Source of the DNA: Ectobacillus sp042610425
Lineage (GTDB): Bacteria; Bacillota; Bacilli; Bacillales; Bacillaceae_G
Direction: 5' to 3'
Length of the DNA: 64,000 bases
Assembly: GCF_042610425.1 (NCBI RefSeq)
Contig: NZ_JBGJZM010000001.1
Location: 1,178,001-1,242,000, forward strand
Below are positions 17,764 through 26,156 of this stretch, piece after piece; the first letter of the stretch is position 1, and every line of letters begins with the position of its first letter. The position numbers and the translations under genes were made by a program. The notes beneath the pieces were generated by a model. The model saw only the letters and a list, made by a program, of their open reading frames with translations. It was not told the DNA's origin and did not search any database.

Positions 17764-18039
17764 TTACTGAATAAACGATTGATCTGGTTGATTTGTCTTT
17801 TGCATACCTATCCACGTATTTTCTTGCCCCGTAGTAGGAGCAAGCGAACTATGTTGCTGTAGTACCCCAAGCAATGTTTGGTAATGTCCCTGATGCTTAG
17901 AAACAAATTGTCTGCAAATATTCTGTACTTGCGTATTTTTTGATTGAGTTGCTGTAGCAATGCATTGCTTTACTAGTAAGTCTTCGTTTGACATGGAATC
18001 CACGATATATGCCATTTCTTTGAATGTTAATGGTTGCAT
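17764..18039 (-). CDS. small CotF-related spore coat protein
   Basis: A 91-residue helical protein with MTF-like start LTFKEMAYIVDSMSNEDLL and a second helix ending FVSKHQGHYQTLLGVL, related in layout to the C-terminal half of CotF-type and ferritin-like coat proteins. It contains two cysteines (CIATATQ and ICRQF), which could be used in coat cross-linking. AAAGGAGGG lies upstream of the ATG. It is the first gene of a two-gene coat operon. The assignment is from context and helix pattern, so moderate. Confidence 0.7.
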   Translation of the reverse strand: MQPLTFKEMAYIVDSMSNEDLLVKQCIATATQSKNTQVQNICRQFVSKHQGHYQTLLGVLQQHSSLAPTTGQENTWIGMQKTNQPDQSFIQ

Positions 18040-18351
18040 TTTAATTCCCTCCTTTTTTTCATACTTATTGTGGATAAAACACCCTCAATTTATTCAAATT
18101 CAATTTTCTATATTTCGGATAATTTCAACAAGTATTTATCGCTTATGCAATTTATACCAACTTAGGAAAGTATATCTTAAAGTAGTATGGAGTTACGTTT
18201 TAATACATAGTATTGTTAGATACACTAACATAAAGAGAAAAAAATCTAACAAATAACATCTTATGATATATTTTCTTCCTTAAAATAAAGACATTTTTGC
18301 TTCAATTTGGTAAAATTGAATTAATTAATAAATTAATAAGGGGAATGGGAT
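18040..18351. other. divergent intergenic region
   Basis: About 310 AT-rich bases between the leftward coat operon and the rightward ATP-grasp operon. It must hold both promoters. No clear sigma-A consensus or operator was identified; the right end carries AAGGGGAATGGG, the ribosome site of the next gene. Confidence 0.4.
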
Positions 18352-19806
18352 ATGATATCTGTGAAAAAACAACTATTTTCAGAGTACACAAACTTTCCAA
18401 GCTATGATGAGATGTTTTCTGAGATGAAAGAGGTTAGGATGAATTATCAGAATGTTTATAACTATCTGATAGATATTGGCGTGGAAGGCTTGCAGGAACG
18501 ACATCAATCGATGCAGACTCAGATGGTAAAGCAAGGAATTACCTTTACTTTATATCATGGTCAAGATTCAGAACCACTTGAAAGAACGATTCCATTTGAT
18601 TTAATTCCCCGTATTATCACATCGGATGAATGGAGCATGATTGAAAGAGGATTGAAGCAAAGAGTATCAGCGTTAAATATGTTTTTGTATGATATTTACC
18701 ATGAACAGAATATTTTAAAGGACAGAATTGTTCCTAGAAAGATGGTTGTGACAAATCGATATTTTCGACCAGAGATGATGAATGTCACTATTCCGAAGAA
18801 TATTTATACGTTTCTGTCCGGAATTGATATAATTCGTGATCAAACTGGAGATTTTTATGTTTTAGAAGATAATCTAAGAACTCCTTCTGGATTATCATAT
18901 TTGTATAAAAATCGAGAGCTTATGACACATTGTTTTCCGGAGCTCTTCTTTGATAATCAAGTACGTGATATGCAGCATGGGCTAAATGATCTTTTATCCA
19001 ATCTGCGTCATATGACACATACCAATAAAGACGACCCAGTGGTTGTTCTACTAACACCAGGTCGATATAATTCTGCTTATTTTGAACATATATTTCTTGC
19101 TAAAGAAATGGGCATTGATTTAGTGGAAGGGAAAGATTTATTAATAAGGGATCATAAAGTTTACATGAAAAGTATCCATGGATTAAAGCAAGTGGATGTG
19201 ATTTATCGTAGACTCGATGATGATTATTTAGATCCTCTTGCATTCCGACCAGACTCTATGCTCGGAGTAGCGGGATTAATGAATGCGTACCGAGCTGGAA
19301 ATATTACAATAGCAAATGCTCCTGGTACAGGGGTAGCAGATGACAAAGCGATATACGCATATGTTCCTGATATGATTCGCTATTACTTAAATGAAGAATC
19401 AATTTTGAAAAATGTACCTACTTATCTATTATCTAGGGAAGAAGAACGAGAATATGTGCTGGCTCACTTGAACGAATTAGTAGTGAAAGAAACGTCACTT
19501 TCGGGTGGGTATGGAATGCTAATTGGTCCAAAAGCAACCGAGCAAGAAATCAAAGAGTTTGCTAGAAAAATTAGAGAAACACCAGAACAATATATTGCGC
19601 AGCCTACGATTCAATTATCTACAGCACCATCATTAATCGGAGATAGTATTGTTCCTAGGCATATCGACTTACGTGCCTTTGTGACGATGGGAGATGATAT
19701 TCGGGTCATACCTGGGGGATTAACACGAACGGCACTGAAGGAAGGTTCTCTAGTAGTGAATTCGTCCCAAGGAGGCGGTAGTAAAGATACTTGGATCTTA
19801 CATTGA
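18352..19806 (+). CDS. circularly permuted ATP-grasp protein
   Basis: A 484-residue protein of the circularly permuted ATP-grasp type 2 family (formerly DUF404/DUF407). Segments seen are TFLSGIDIIRDQTGDFYVLEDNLRTPSGLSY written in family order, VDVIYRRLDDDYLDPLAF, NAPGTGVADDKAIYAYVP, VVKETSLSGGYGML and HIDLRAFV. Such proteins are predicted amide-bond ligases. It heads a three-gene operon with an alpha-E protein and a transglutaminase-like protein. This trio recurs in many bacteria and is proposed to make or process a peptide, but no substrate is established. Confidence 0.88.
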   Translation: MISVKKQLFSEYTNFPSYDEMFSEMKEVRMNYQNVYNYLIDIGVEGLQERHQSMQTQMVKQGITFTLYHGQDSEPLERTIPFDLIPRIITSDEWSMIERGLKQRVSALNMFLYDIYHEQNILKDRIVPRKMVVTNRYFRPEMMNVTIPKNIYTFLSGIDIIRDQTGDFYVLEDNLRTPSGLSYLYKNRELMTHCFPELFFDNQVRDMQHGLNDLLSNLRHMTHTNKDDPVVVLLTPGRYNSAYFEHIFLAKEMGIDLVEGKDLLIRDHKVYMKSIHGLKQVDVIYRRLDDDYLDPLAFRPDSMLGVAGLMNAYRAGNITIANAPGTGVADDKAIYAYVPDMIRYYLNEESILKNVPTYLLSREEEREYVLAHLNELVVKETSLSGGYGMLIGPKATEQEIKEFARKIRETPEQYIAQPTIQLSTAPSLIGDSIVPRHIDLRAFVTMGDDIRVIPGGLTRTALKEGSLVVNSSQGGGSKDTWILH

Positions 19807-19831
19807 CAAATATTGAAGGGAGAGAGGAACC

Positions 19832-20800
19832 ATGTTAAATCGAACTGCTGAAATCTTGTTTTGGATAGGCCGATATACAGAAAGAATACAGAATCATGCA
19901 CGACTAATTGATGTAAATTACCATATGCGTCATGAGCTACGAGGAGGAGACCAATCAGGTTGCGCTTGGGAAAGACTGCTTATTAATACCGGAGACTACA
20001 ATACATTTTATTCTTCACACGAGCAAGCAACGGAACGTGACGTGTTGAATTTTATGACGTTTGATTCTACCCAAATCAATTCTATATTTTCGTGTTTGAA
20101 GCAGGCGAGAACAAATAGTCACATGGTTCGGGAAAGAATTCCGAGTGAATCTTGGGATATTATCAATTCGTTTTATCTATGGTTAAAGGATAAAACTATA
20201 CAAGATGTTTTTTCAAGATCGCCTTATCTATTCTATCAACGACTGAAAGAATGGATTTCTCTTTTTCATGGCAGTCTAGAATCAACCATGCTCCGTCAAG
20301 AGGAATGGAGTTTCATTCAAATCGGAATTTTTCTTGAACGAGCAGAGAATACAGTACGTCTTCTCCAAGTCATCTACCATAACTTTGTGGAAGACGGGTG
20401 TTTATTAGAAGATCACAATAATTATCACCGGATGGTTGCTTCATTAAAATCATTAAATGCTTATGAAGTATTTCGAAAAATTTGTGCGGATGAAATGACA
20501 ATGCAAAAAGTTATTGAATTTTTAATGAGTAATCCTCTATTTCCGAGATCCTTTTCCTTTTCTTTAACAATGCTAGAGTCGCATTTAAAAGTATTGCAGA
20601 AAAGTTCAGCTACTTCTTTAATATCACAACGAGCTTGTAGCTTAGTTGAACAGCGCAAAGCAAAATTGTCCTATTTAGAATGGTCAAGCCTTTCTTCAGA
20701 ACAATTACATGATGTACTGCAAGAAATGCTCTTATCCAGTAATGAAATTGGATCCGTTATTTCAAAAGCATTTTTTCAAGAGGAGGTTACAAGAGTATGA
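19832..20800 (+). CDS. alpha-E domain protein (DUF403)
   Basis: A 322-residue almost wholly helical protein of the alpha-E family. The signature start LNRTAEILFWIGRYTERIQNHARLIDVNYHM and the internal IGIFLERAENTVRLLQVIYHNF repeat of the E-R-x-E-x-x-x-R-L pattern are visible. Members are found next to ATP-grasp and transglutaminase-like genes and are presumed partners in the same reaction. GGGAGAGAGG precedes the ATG, and the stop overlaps the next start by four bases (ATGA), indicating translational coupling. Confidence 0.88.
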   Translation: MLNRTAEILFWIGRYTERIQNHARLIDVNYHMRHELRGGDQSGCAWERLLINTGDYNTFYSSHEQATERDVLNFMTFDSTQINSIFSCLKQARTNSHMVRERIPSESWDIINSFYLWLKDKTIQDVFSRSPYLFYQRLKEWISLFHGSLESTMLRQEEWSFIQIGIFLERAENTVRLLQVIYHNFVEDGCLLEDHNNYHRMVASLKSLNAYEVFRKICADEMTMQKVIEFLMSNPLFPRSFSFSLTMLESHLKVLQKSSATSLISQRACSLVEQRKAKLSYLEWSSLSSEQLHDVLQEMLLSSNEIGSVISKAFFQEEVTRV

Positions 20801-21666
20801 AGCTAGAAATATCTCATTTGACTCGATATTTATACGAGGAACCGGTCATCAAGAGTGTCAATGAGATTCGCCTGACACCTAAAACAAATCACAGACAATC
20901 CTGTTATCATCATTCCATAGTAATTGAACCAGCGGTGTCCACATTTTCATACGATGATTTTTTTAATAATCATGTTTATTCTTTTTCTATCTACGAACCT
21001 CATAAAGAAATCGAAATTAAAGCTCATTCAATTGTTGTAACGCATGAAATCGAAAGAACGGAATCACAAATCATTCCATTTAGAGAAGAATTGAAGGTAC
21101 TTCGAAGTGAAGAATTTCAAAATGATTATGCGGAATATTTAACTACGACCAATTATATATCTCTTACACCTGCTATAGTCAATTTTGCAGAAGAGATACG
21201 TAATTCTAGGTCAGTGACAAGTATACATGAATTACTTGAACAAATTTCTGCCATAATTTATTCTTATTTTACATATGATCCACAAGTAACTCATGTGTAT
21301 ACTACTGTAACAGATTTTCTGACAATGAAAAGAGGGGTATGTCAAGACTATGCCCATTTAATGATAGCAATTTGTAAATATTTTCATATTCCAGCAAGGT
21401 ATGTAAGTGGGTATCATTATGTAAGTGATTTACAAGGAGGACTTGCTGATTTTACACAAGCATCTCATGCATGGGTAGAAGCATTTGTTCCCTATATTGG
21501 ATGGGTAGGTTTTGATCCTACAAACAATGGAAATATTAATGAACGCTATGTAAAACTAGGGCACGGAAGAGATTATAGTGATATTGTCCCAATGAAGGGA
21601 ATTTATCGTGGAACGGACAGACAGAATCTTGCAGTTATCGTTGATGTTAGAAAAATAGAAGATTAA
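20797..21666 (+). CDS. transglutaminase-like protein with bacterial N-terminal domain
   Basis: A 289-residue protein. Residues 1-85 are the beta-sandwich N-domain usual for this family (LTRYLYEEPVIKSVNEIRLTP). The papain-like core keeps its triad: C182 in KRGVCQDYAHL, H224 in ASHAWVEAF and D240 in VGFDPTNN. It is probably a peptidase or amide hydrolase/transferase acting with the ATP-grasp and alpha-E proteins. AAGAGGAGG precedes the start, which overlaps the upstream stop. No signal peptide is seen, so it is cytosolic. Confidence 0.9.
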   Translation: MKLEISHLTRYLYEEPVIKSVNEIRLTPKTNHRQSCYHHSIVIEPAVSTFSYDDFFNNHVYSFSIYEPHKEIEIKAHSIVVTHEIERTESQIIPFREELKVLRSEEFQNDYAEYLTTTNYISLTPAIVNFAEEIRNSRSVTSIHELLEQISAIIYSYFTYDPQVTHVYTTVTDFLTMKRGVCQDYAHLMIAICKYFHIPARYVSGYHYVSDLQGGLADFTQASHAWVEAFVPYIGWVGFDPTNNGNINERYVKLGHGRDYSDIVPMKGIYRGTDRQNLAVIVDVRKIED

Positions 21667-21688
21667 TCATATAGAATATGGATTGTTA

Positions 21689-21722
21689 TAAAGAGACTCT
21701 TTCTAGATGGAGTCTCTTTATA
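21689..21722. terminator. bidirectional terminator
   Basis: TAAAGAGACT (21689-21698) pairs with AGTCTCTTTA (21711-21720). It separates the transglutaminase operon from the convergent lysR gene. Confidence 0.8.
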
Positions 21723-21726
21723 ATTG

Positions 21727-22605
21727 TTACATACGAAAATAATCAATGACAAACGATTTGAATTTTCGAGTAGCAGGGGATAGGTAATGATCGGATAAGG
21801 TTGCGATTGCAATCGTTCGTTCACATGGATAATCATTAATCGGTAATAATTTCATTTTTGTTTCATCTAATTCCTTTGTTTTTGGCAATACAGCAATTCC
21901 AAGTCCTACCGCTATAAAACCTGCAATCGTCGGAACTTCTTCGCCTTCAAATGTAATGGTAGGATTCAATTGTAAGTGCGTACATATCTGATCAAAAATA
22001 TAACGAAGTCCGTATCCTTTTTTAAAGGATATAAAATCTTCATGTTCTAAGGAACCGATTGATACACTTGATTGTTTAGCAAGATAGTGATTAGAGGGTA
22101 CGACAAGATACAACGGTTCAGTTGTCAAGGTAGTCCATTCAATATTCTCTCTTGGTACTGGAGGGGAGGTTAAACAAAGATCGACCAATCCTTTCTCTAC
22201 TTTCTCCAATAAATAATTGTTAGCGCCTTCAAATAGTTGAAACGTAACGTTAGGATATATTTTTTTATAATCTACGATGAGTTGAGGTATTAAATTCGCT
22301 CCTAACGTATGTAAAAATGCGACGGATATTTCACCGCCATCTGGAGAAATAACTTCCTGAATTTCTTCAATTCCTTCCCGAATGCGTGCCTGAGCTTGTT
22401 GTGCTTTTTTTAAAAACATAGTTCCATAACGAGTTAATGTTATTGTTCTCCCATCACGAATAAATAAAGGAATTCCTAGTTCTTGTTCTAATTTGATAAT
22501 GGATCGGCTTAAAGCCGGCTGTGATATCAATTGTTTTTTGGCAGCCTGGGTAAAATGTTTTAGTTCTGCTACCGCAATAAAATTTTCAAGTTGATGCCAT
22601 TCCAT
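21727..22605 (-). CDS. LysR family transcriptional regulator
   Basis: A 292-residue regulator. The N-terminal winged HTH is typical: LENFIAVAELKHFTQAAKKQ followed by SQPALSRSIIKLEQELG and PLFIRDGRTITLTRYG. The effector domain spans about 90-292. It is transcribed away from an MFS gene across a 131-base gap that contains ACTTATAAGC-type dyads, the usual LysR arrangement. It therefore probably controls that transporter in response to its substrate. Confidence 0.9.
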   Translation of the reverse strand: MEWHQLENFIAVAELKHFTQAAKKQLISQPALSRSIIKLEQELGIPLFIRDGRTITLTRYGTMFLKKAQQAQARIREGIEEIQEVISPDGGEISVAFLHTLGANLIPQLIVDYKKIYPNVTFQLFEGANNYLLEKVEKGLVDLCLTSPPVPRENIEWTTLTTEPLYLVVPSNHYLAKQSSVSIGSLEHEDFISFKKGYGLRYIFDQICTHLQLNPTITFEGEEVPTIAGFIAVGLGIAVLPKTKELDETKMKLLPINDYPCERTIAIATLSDHYLSPATRKFKSFVIDYFRM

Positions 22606-22736
22606 ATAAGCACACCTACTTCTCTATTCATAACTTATAAGCATCATATTAATGCAAATTATAAATTAGACGCATTAAAAAGAAAAGAGTAAGATTGAAA
22701 TTACAATGATAGGTATCAAAAAAGAGGAGAAATAAC

Positions 22737-23942
22737 ATGACTTTTTTTGAAAAAGGAAGTAGGGAATATCGTAATGCCTGTATTTCACTATTTCTAGCTG
22801 GATTTGTATCATTTGCAACATTGTATGCAACACAACCAATTTTACCAATTTTTTCGATGGAATTTCATATCTCTGCGACTGCTGCAAGCTTAACTTTATC
22901 ATTATCTACAGTTACTTTAGCAGTTGGGATGCTCTTTGCAGCACCACTAGCAGATGCAATTGGTCAAAAACAAATTATGATTCTATCTATGATCATTACA
23001 TCCTTACTTGGATTATTAACCGCATTTAGTCCAAATTACATGATGCTCATTATACTTCGTGGAATTCTTGGTCTGGCTGTAACAGGTGTTCCAGCTATTG
23101 CTATGGCTTATACAAGTGAAGAGTTTCATCCAGGTGGAATTGGAAAAATCATGGGTCTTTATATAGGTGGAACAAGTATTGGAGGAATGGTAGGCAGATT
23201 AGTAACCGGGATCCTGACTGATTTATTTTCATGGAGGGTTGCATTGGCGGCACTCGGAATATTAACTATACTAATGAGTCTCTTATTTTGGAAACTGCTT
23301 CCTACTCCTGTAAATCATAAGAAACAATCGTTTCAGTGGAAGCCTGCACTAGATGCTTATAAAGTACATTTGAATAATAAATTATTAATCCCATTATTGT
23401 GTATGGGATTTGTATTAATGGGTAGCTATGTTACATTATATAACTACGTGGGATTTATGCTCATGGAGCCGCCTTATAATTTAAGCCAAACACTTATTGG
23501 GTTTTTGTTTCTTGTGAATTTAGGAGGAGCATATAGTTCTATGTATATGGGGAAGAAAGCAGATCAATATGGTCGTCCAGTCACCTTAAAAGTATCATTA
23601 TTCATTATGATCTGTGGAGCAATCTCTACACTAATTCCTAACTTTATTATTAAATTATTAGGAATTACGATCTTCACATTCGGATTTTTTGGGAGTCATT
23701 CAGTTGCAAGTTCATGGGTGGGAGCCAGAGCTCAATCAAACAAATCGCAAGCTTCTTCATTATATCTATTACTATATTATGTTGGATCTAGTTTAGTTGG
23801 TTCGATTGGAGGAATTTTCTGGACAAATTATAAATGGATAGGAGTTATTTCGCTAATCGTATGTTTATTATTAAGTGGATATCCCCTTATCCTTGCTTCT
23901 CAAAAGAAATATCAAACATCTCCTAGTCTTGATCATAACTAA
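22737..23942 (+). CDS. MFS transporter, divergent from lysR
   Basis: A 401-residue, twelve-helix major facilitator. It shows LYATQPILPIF near the start, PLADAIGQKQIMILSM in loop 2-3, GLAVTGVPAIAMAYTSEEF, GTSIGGMVGRLVTGIL in helix 5 and GKKADQYGRPVTLKVSL in the second half. This pattern fits the family of small-molecule exporters paired with LysR regulators. GAGGAGAAATAAC precedes the ATG. The substrate is unknown. The gene ends inside a strong bidirectional terminator. Confidence 0.88.
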   Translation: MTFFEKGSREYRNACISLFLAGFVSFATLYATQPILPIFSMEFHISATAASLTLSLSTVTLAVGMLFAAPLADAIGQKQIMILSMIITSLLGLLTAFSPNYMMLIILRGILGLAVTGVPAIAMAYTSEEFHPGGIGKIMGLYIGGTSIGGMVGRLVTGILTDLFSWRVALAALGILTILMSLLFWKLLPTPVNHKKQSFQWKPALDAYKVHLNNKLLIPLLCMGFVLMGSYVTLYNYVGFMLMEPPYNLSQTLIGFLFLVNLGGAYSSMYMGKKADQYGRPVTLKVSLFIMICGAISTLIPNFIIKLLGITIFTFGFFGSHSVASSWVGARAQSNKSQASSLYLLLYYVGSSLVGSIGGIFWTNYKWIGVISLIVCLLLSGYPLILASQKKYQTSPSLDHN

Positions 23943-23976
23943 GAAAAGCAAAGGCTTCTGCCTTTGCTTTTCTTAG
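23941..23976. terminator. bidirectional terminator
   Basis: AAGAAAAGCAAAGGC pairs perfectly with GCCTTTGCTTTTCTT around TTCT. It serves the MFS gene from the left and the UPF0210 gene from the right, overlapping both stop-codon regions. Confidence 0.9.
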
Positions 23977-25334
23977 TTAATTAACGATTGTAGCGGAGCT
24001 GGAATCCGTCCTCCTCGTCGAATAAGCTTCTCGGAGCTGAATGGGTTTACGCCCATCACAGGAGCACGTCCAAGTAGCCCACCAAACTCAACCATGTCGC
24101 CTTCTTTCTTACCTGGAACTGGGATAACGCGAACGGCTGTTGTCTTTTTGTTTATCATTCCGATTGCTGCTTCATCTGCTATCATCGCAGATAAGGTTGA
24201 AGGGGAGACATCTCCTGTTATCGCAATCATATCAAGTCCTACGGAACAGACACAAGTCATCGCTTCTAGTTTAGACAACGTTAAGGATTGATCAATAATT
24301 CCGCGAATCATCCCGTTATCTTCACTTACTGGAATAAAAGCACCACTTAATCCGCCGACGTAAGAGCTTGCCATCGCACCGCCTTTTTTAACTGCATCAT
24401 TCATAAGAGCAAGAGCTGCAATGGTTCCGTGAGTACCAACACGTTCAAGTCCAATTTCCTCTAATATTTCAGCTACACTATCATTTAAAGCATTTGTCGG
24501 TGCGAGAGATAAGTCCATAATACCAAATGGAACATCAAGCCTTTTTGCTACAACTCTTCCAATAAATTCTCCAGCACGCGTAATTTTAAAAACTGTTTTT
24601 TTGATGATGTCGGCTACTTCACCAAGATCAGCATCCGGGTATCGTTTTAACGCGTGTAAAACGACGCCTGGTCCACTTACACCAACATTCAAAACGACTT
24701 CTCCTTCACCAGAACCGTGGAATGCTCCGGCCATAAAGGGATTATCTTCAACAGGATTGCAAAAAACAACAAGCTTAGCGCAAGCAATTCCATTTCTATC
24801 TTTGGTACGCTCAGCAGCGTCCTTTATGATCTCACCTACTTGACGTACGGCATCCATATTTATTCCAGTTCTGGTAGTAGCGACTGAAATAGAGGAACAT
24901 ACTCGCTCCGTGACACTTAATGCTTCTGGAAGTGCATCAAGCAACGTTTGGTCACCTTTTGCAATTCCCTTATGTACGAGAGCGGAAAATCCGCCTATGA
25001 AGTCAACTCCTAGTTCGGTTGCTGCTCGGTCAAGTGTTTTTGCTAGCTCAATTGTTTGCTGCAAGGTTGCATTTCCTAGTAGTTCAGCAATGGGGGTAAT
25101 GGAAATTCGCTTGTTTATAATCGGTATACCATACTCCCGTTCAACCTCTTCAGCAACCTCTTTTAATTGGCTTGCATAAGTTGTAATTTTTTGATAAATA
25201 CGAGTATTCATCTTGTCAAAATCAGAATCTGCACAATCTCGTAAGCTAATTCCCATTGTAACAGTCCGTATATCTAAATTCTCCATTTGAACCATTTGGA
25301 TTGTTTCTAACATTTCATCAAGTGCAATTGCCAT
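23973..25334 (-). CDS. PFL-like UPF0210 (DUF711) protein
   Basis: A 453-residue cytosolic protein of the UPF0210/DUF711 family, sometimes called PFL-like. Conserved stretches are the N-terminal MVQMENLDIRTVTMGISLRD, FIGGFSALVHKG, VNVGVSGPGVVLHAL, PFGIMDLSLAPTNALNDSVA, and VEFGGLLGRAPVMGVNPFSS near the C-terminus. The function is not established. It lies 65 bases behind a UPF0237 ACT-domain gene; this pair is widely conserved. The transcript begins with a glycine riboswitch, which points to glycine or one-carbon metabolism, an inference from regulation only. Confidence 0.9.
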   Translation of the reverse strand: MAIALDEMLETIQMVQMENLDIRTVTMGISLRDCADSDFDKMNTRIYQKITTYASQLKEVAEEVEREYGIPIINKRISITPIAELLGNATLQQTIELAKTLDRAATELGVDFIGGFSALVHKGIAKGDQTLLDALPEALSVTERVCSSISVATTRTGINMDAVRQVGEIIKDAAERTKDRNGIACAKLVVFCNPVEDNPFMAGAFHGSGEGEVVLNVGVSGPGVVLHALKRYPDADLGEVADIIKKTVFKITRAGEFIGRVVAKRLDVPFGIMDLSLAPTNALNDSVAEILEEIGLERVGTHGTIAALALMNDAVKKGGAMASSYVGGLSGAFIPVSEDNGMIRGIIDQSLTLSKLEAMTCVCSVGLDMIAITGDVSPSTLSAMIADEAAIGMINKKTTAVRVIPVPGKKEGDMVEFGGLLGRAPVMGVNPFSSEKLIRRGGRIPAPLQSLIN

Positions 25335-25399
25335 ATGTTTCTCTCCTCTGCTGTCTCCAACATAAGGATGTCCAACCCTTATGCTATCTGAGATATACC

Positions 25400-25672
25400 T
25401 TACACGCGGTGCATAGCGTGAAAAATTTCTTCAAGTTGAATGTTGATTTTCAATCCCATCTTTTCACTAATCATATCAAATTGATTTTGTAGCGTTGCTA
25501 AATCTTCAATGGTCGATACATCTACAATCATCATCATTGTGAAAAAGTCCTGTAAGATTGTCTGACTAATATCTAAAATATTCACATCATTGTCTGCTAA
25601 TACATGAGTTACCTTACTAATGATTCCAACTTGATCTTTTCCAATTACGCTAACTACTGCTCTTCTGGTCAC
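25400..25672 (-). CDS. UPF0237 ACT-domain protein
   Basis: A 90-residue single ACT-domain protein (RAVVSVIGKDQVGIISKVTHVLADNDVNILDISQTI). The open frame extends upstream to 25789, but through the riboswitch terminator. The start is set at GTG 25672, with AGAGGTG six bases upstream, which gives the normal family length. ACT domains bind small amino acids, commonly serine or glycine-like ligands. It is the first gene after the glycine riboswitch and is co-transcribed with UPF0210. It may be the sensory partner of UPF0210; this is inferred. Confidence 0.88.
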   Translation of the reverse strand: MTRRAVVSVIGKDQVGIISKVTHVLADNDVNILDISQTILQDFFTMMMIVDVSTIEDLATLQNQFDMISEKMGLKINIQLEEIFHAMHRV

Positions 25673-25754
25673 TATGTTCACCTCTTTATGTTGGTAGAAA
25701 TCCGTGTTGAATTGTTGTACAACTATGAATAAAAAAAGATATAAAAAAGGATAT

Positions 25755-25783
25755 AAAAAAGGATTGGAGTTTCCTCCAATCCC
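25755..25783 (-). terminator. riboswitch-controlled terminator
   Basis: On the minus strand GGATTGGAG pairs with CTCCAATCC (25761-25782, loop GAAA), followed by six T. It lies between the glycine aptamer and the ACT gene, where it can act as the expression platform. Confidence 0.85.
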
Positions 25784-25823
25784 AGACAAGTAAAAAGAAT
25801 AACGAAAGGTTTCATCGATTACT

Positions 25824-25886
25824 CTTCTGTCCTTTTGCCTGAGATTGTGAATCCTTCGGCGCTGCAGTGTGCAGTCTCTCCAGAAG
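25824..25886 (-). promoter_or_regulatory. glycine riboswitch, single aptamer
   Basis: Read on the minus strand: P1 CTTCTG/CAGAAG, then GGAGAGA, the P2 hairpin CTGCACACTGCAG, the conserved CGCCGAAGG, and CAGGCAAAAGGACAG, which is the glycine-aptamer core. Only one aptamer is visible, unlike the usual tandem pair. A terminator follows about 40 bases downstream, so glycine probably permits transcription of the ACT and UPF0210 genes, as in the Bacillus gcvT leader. The ON direction is by analogy. Confidence 0.88.
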
Positions 25887-25946
25887 CTGCTCCTGTTATA
25901 GTATTACCCATAACGATCATAGCGGCAATTTCTAAATATTACATCG

Positions 25947-25975
25947 ATTCTATCAATTATTTTGGAGTTGGTCAA
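25947..25975 (-). promoter_or_regulatory. sigma-A promoter of the glycine-riboswitch operon
   Basis: On the minus strand TTGACC (25970-25975) and TAGAAT (25947-25952) are separated by exactly 17 bases. Transcription would start near 25940 and give a leader of about 268 bases containing the aptamer and terminator. Confidence 0.75.
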
Positions 25976-26156
25976 TACGAATACACTCGTTCTTTGTTTT
26001 TCACTACCGACACGATAGAAAATAAGCATATTTCATGAACGGTTGTTCATCTTCGCCAAGGAACTTCGTGTATCATAGTGAAGTGCCTTTTTCATAGAAG
26101 AAACAGCTACTTCATTCTTTATGCTATAATACAAGTAGAATGGAGGGAAAAAGTGC

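Noticed and set aside
26064..26094. Imperfect hairpin ending in CCTTTTTC upstream of recQ
   Set aside because: There is no plus-strand transcript for it to terminate and the pairing is interrupted.
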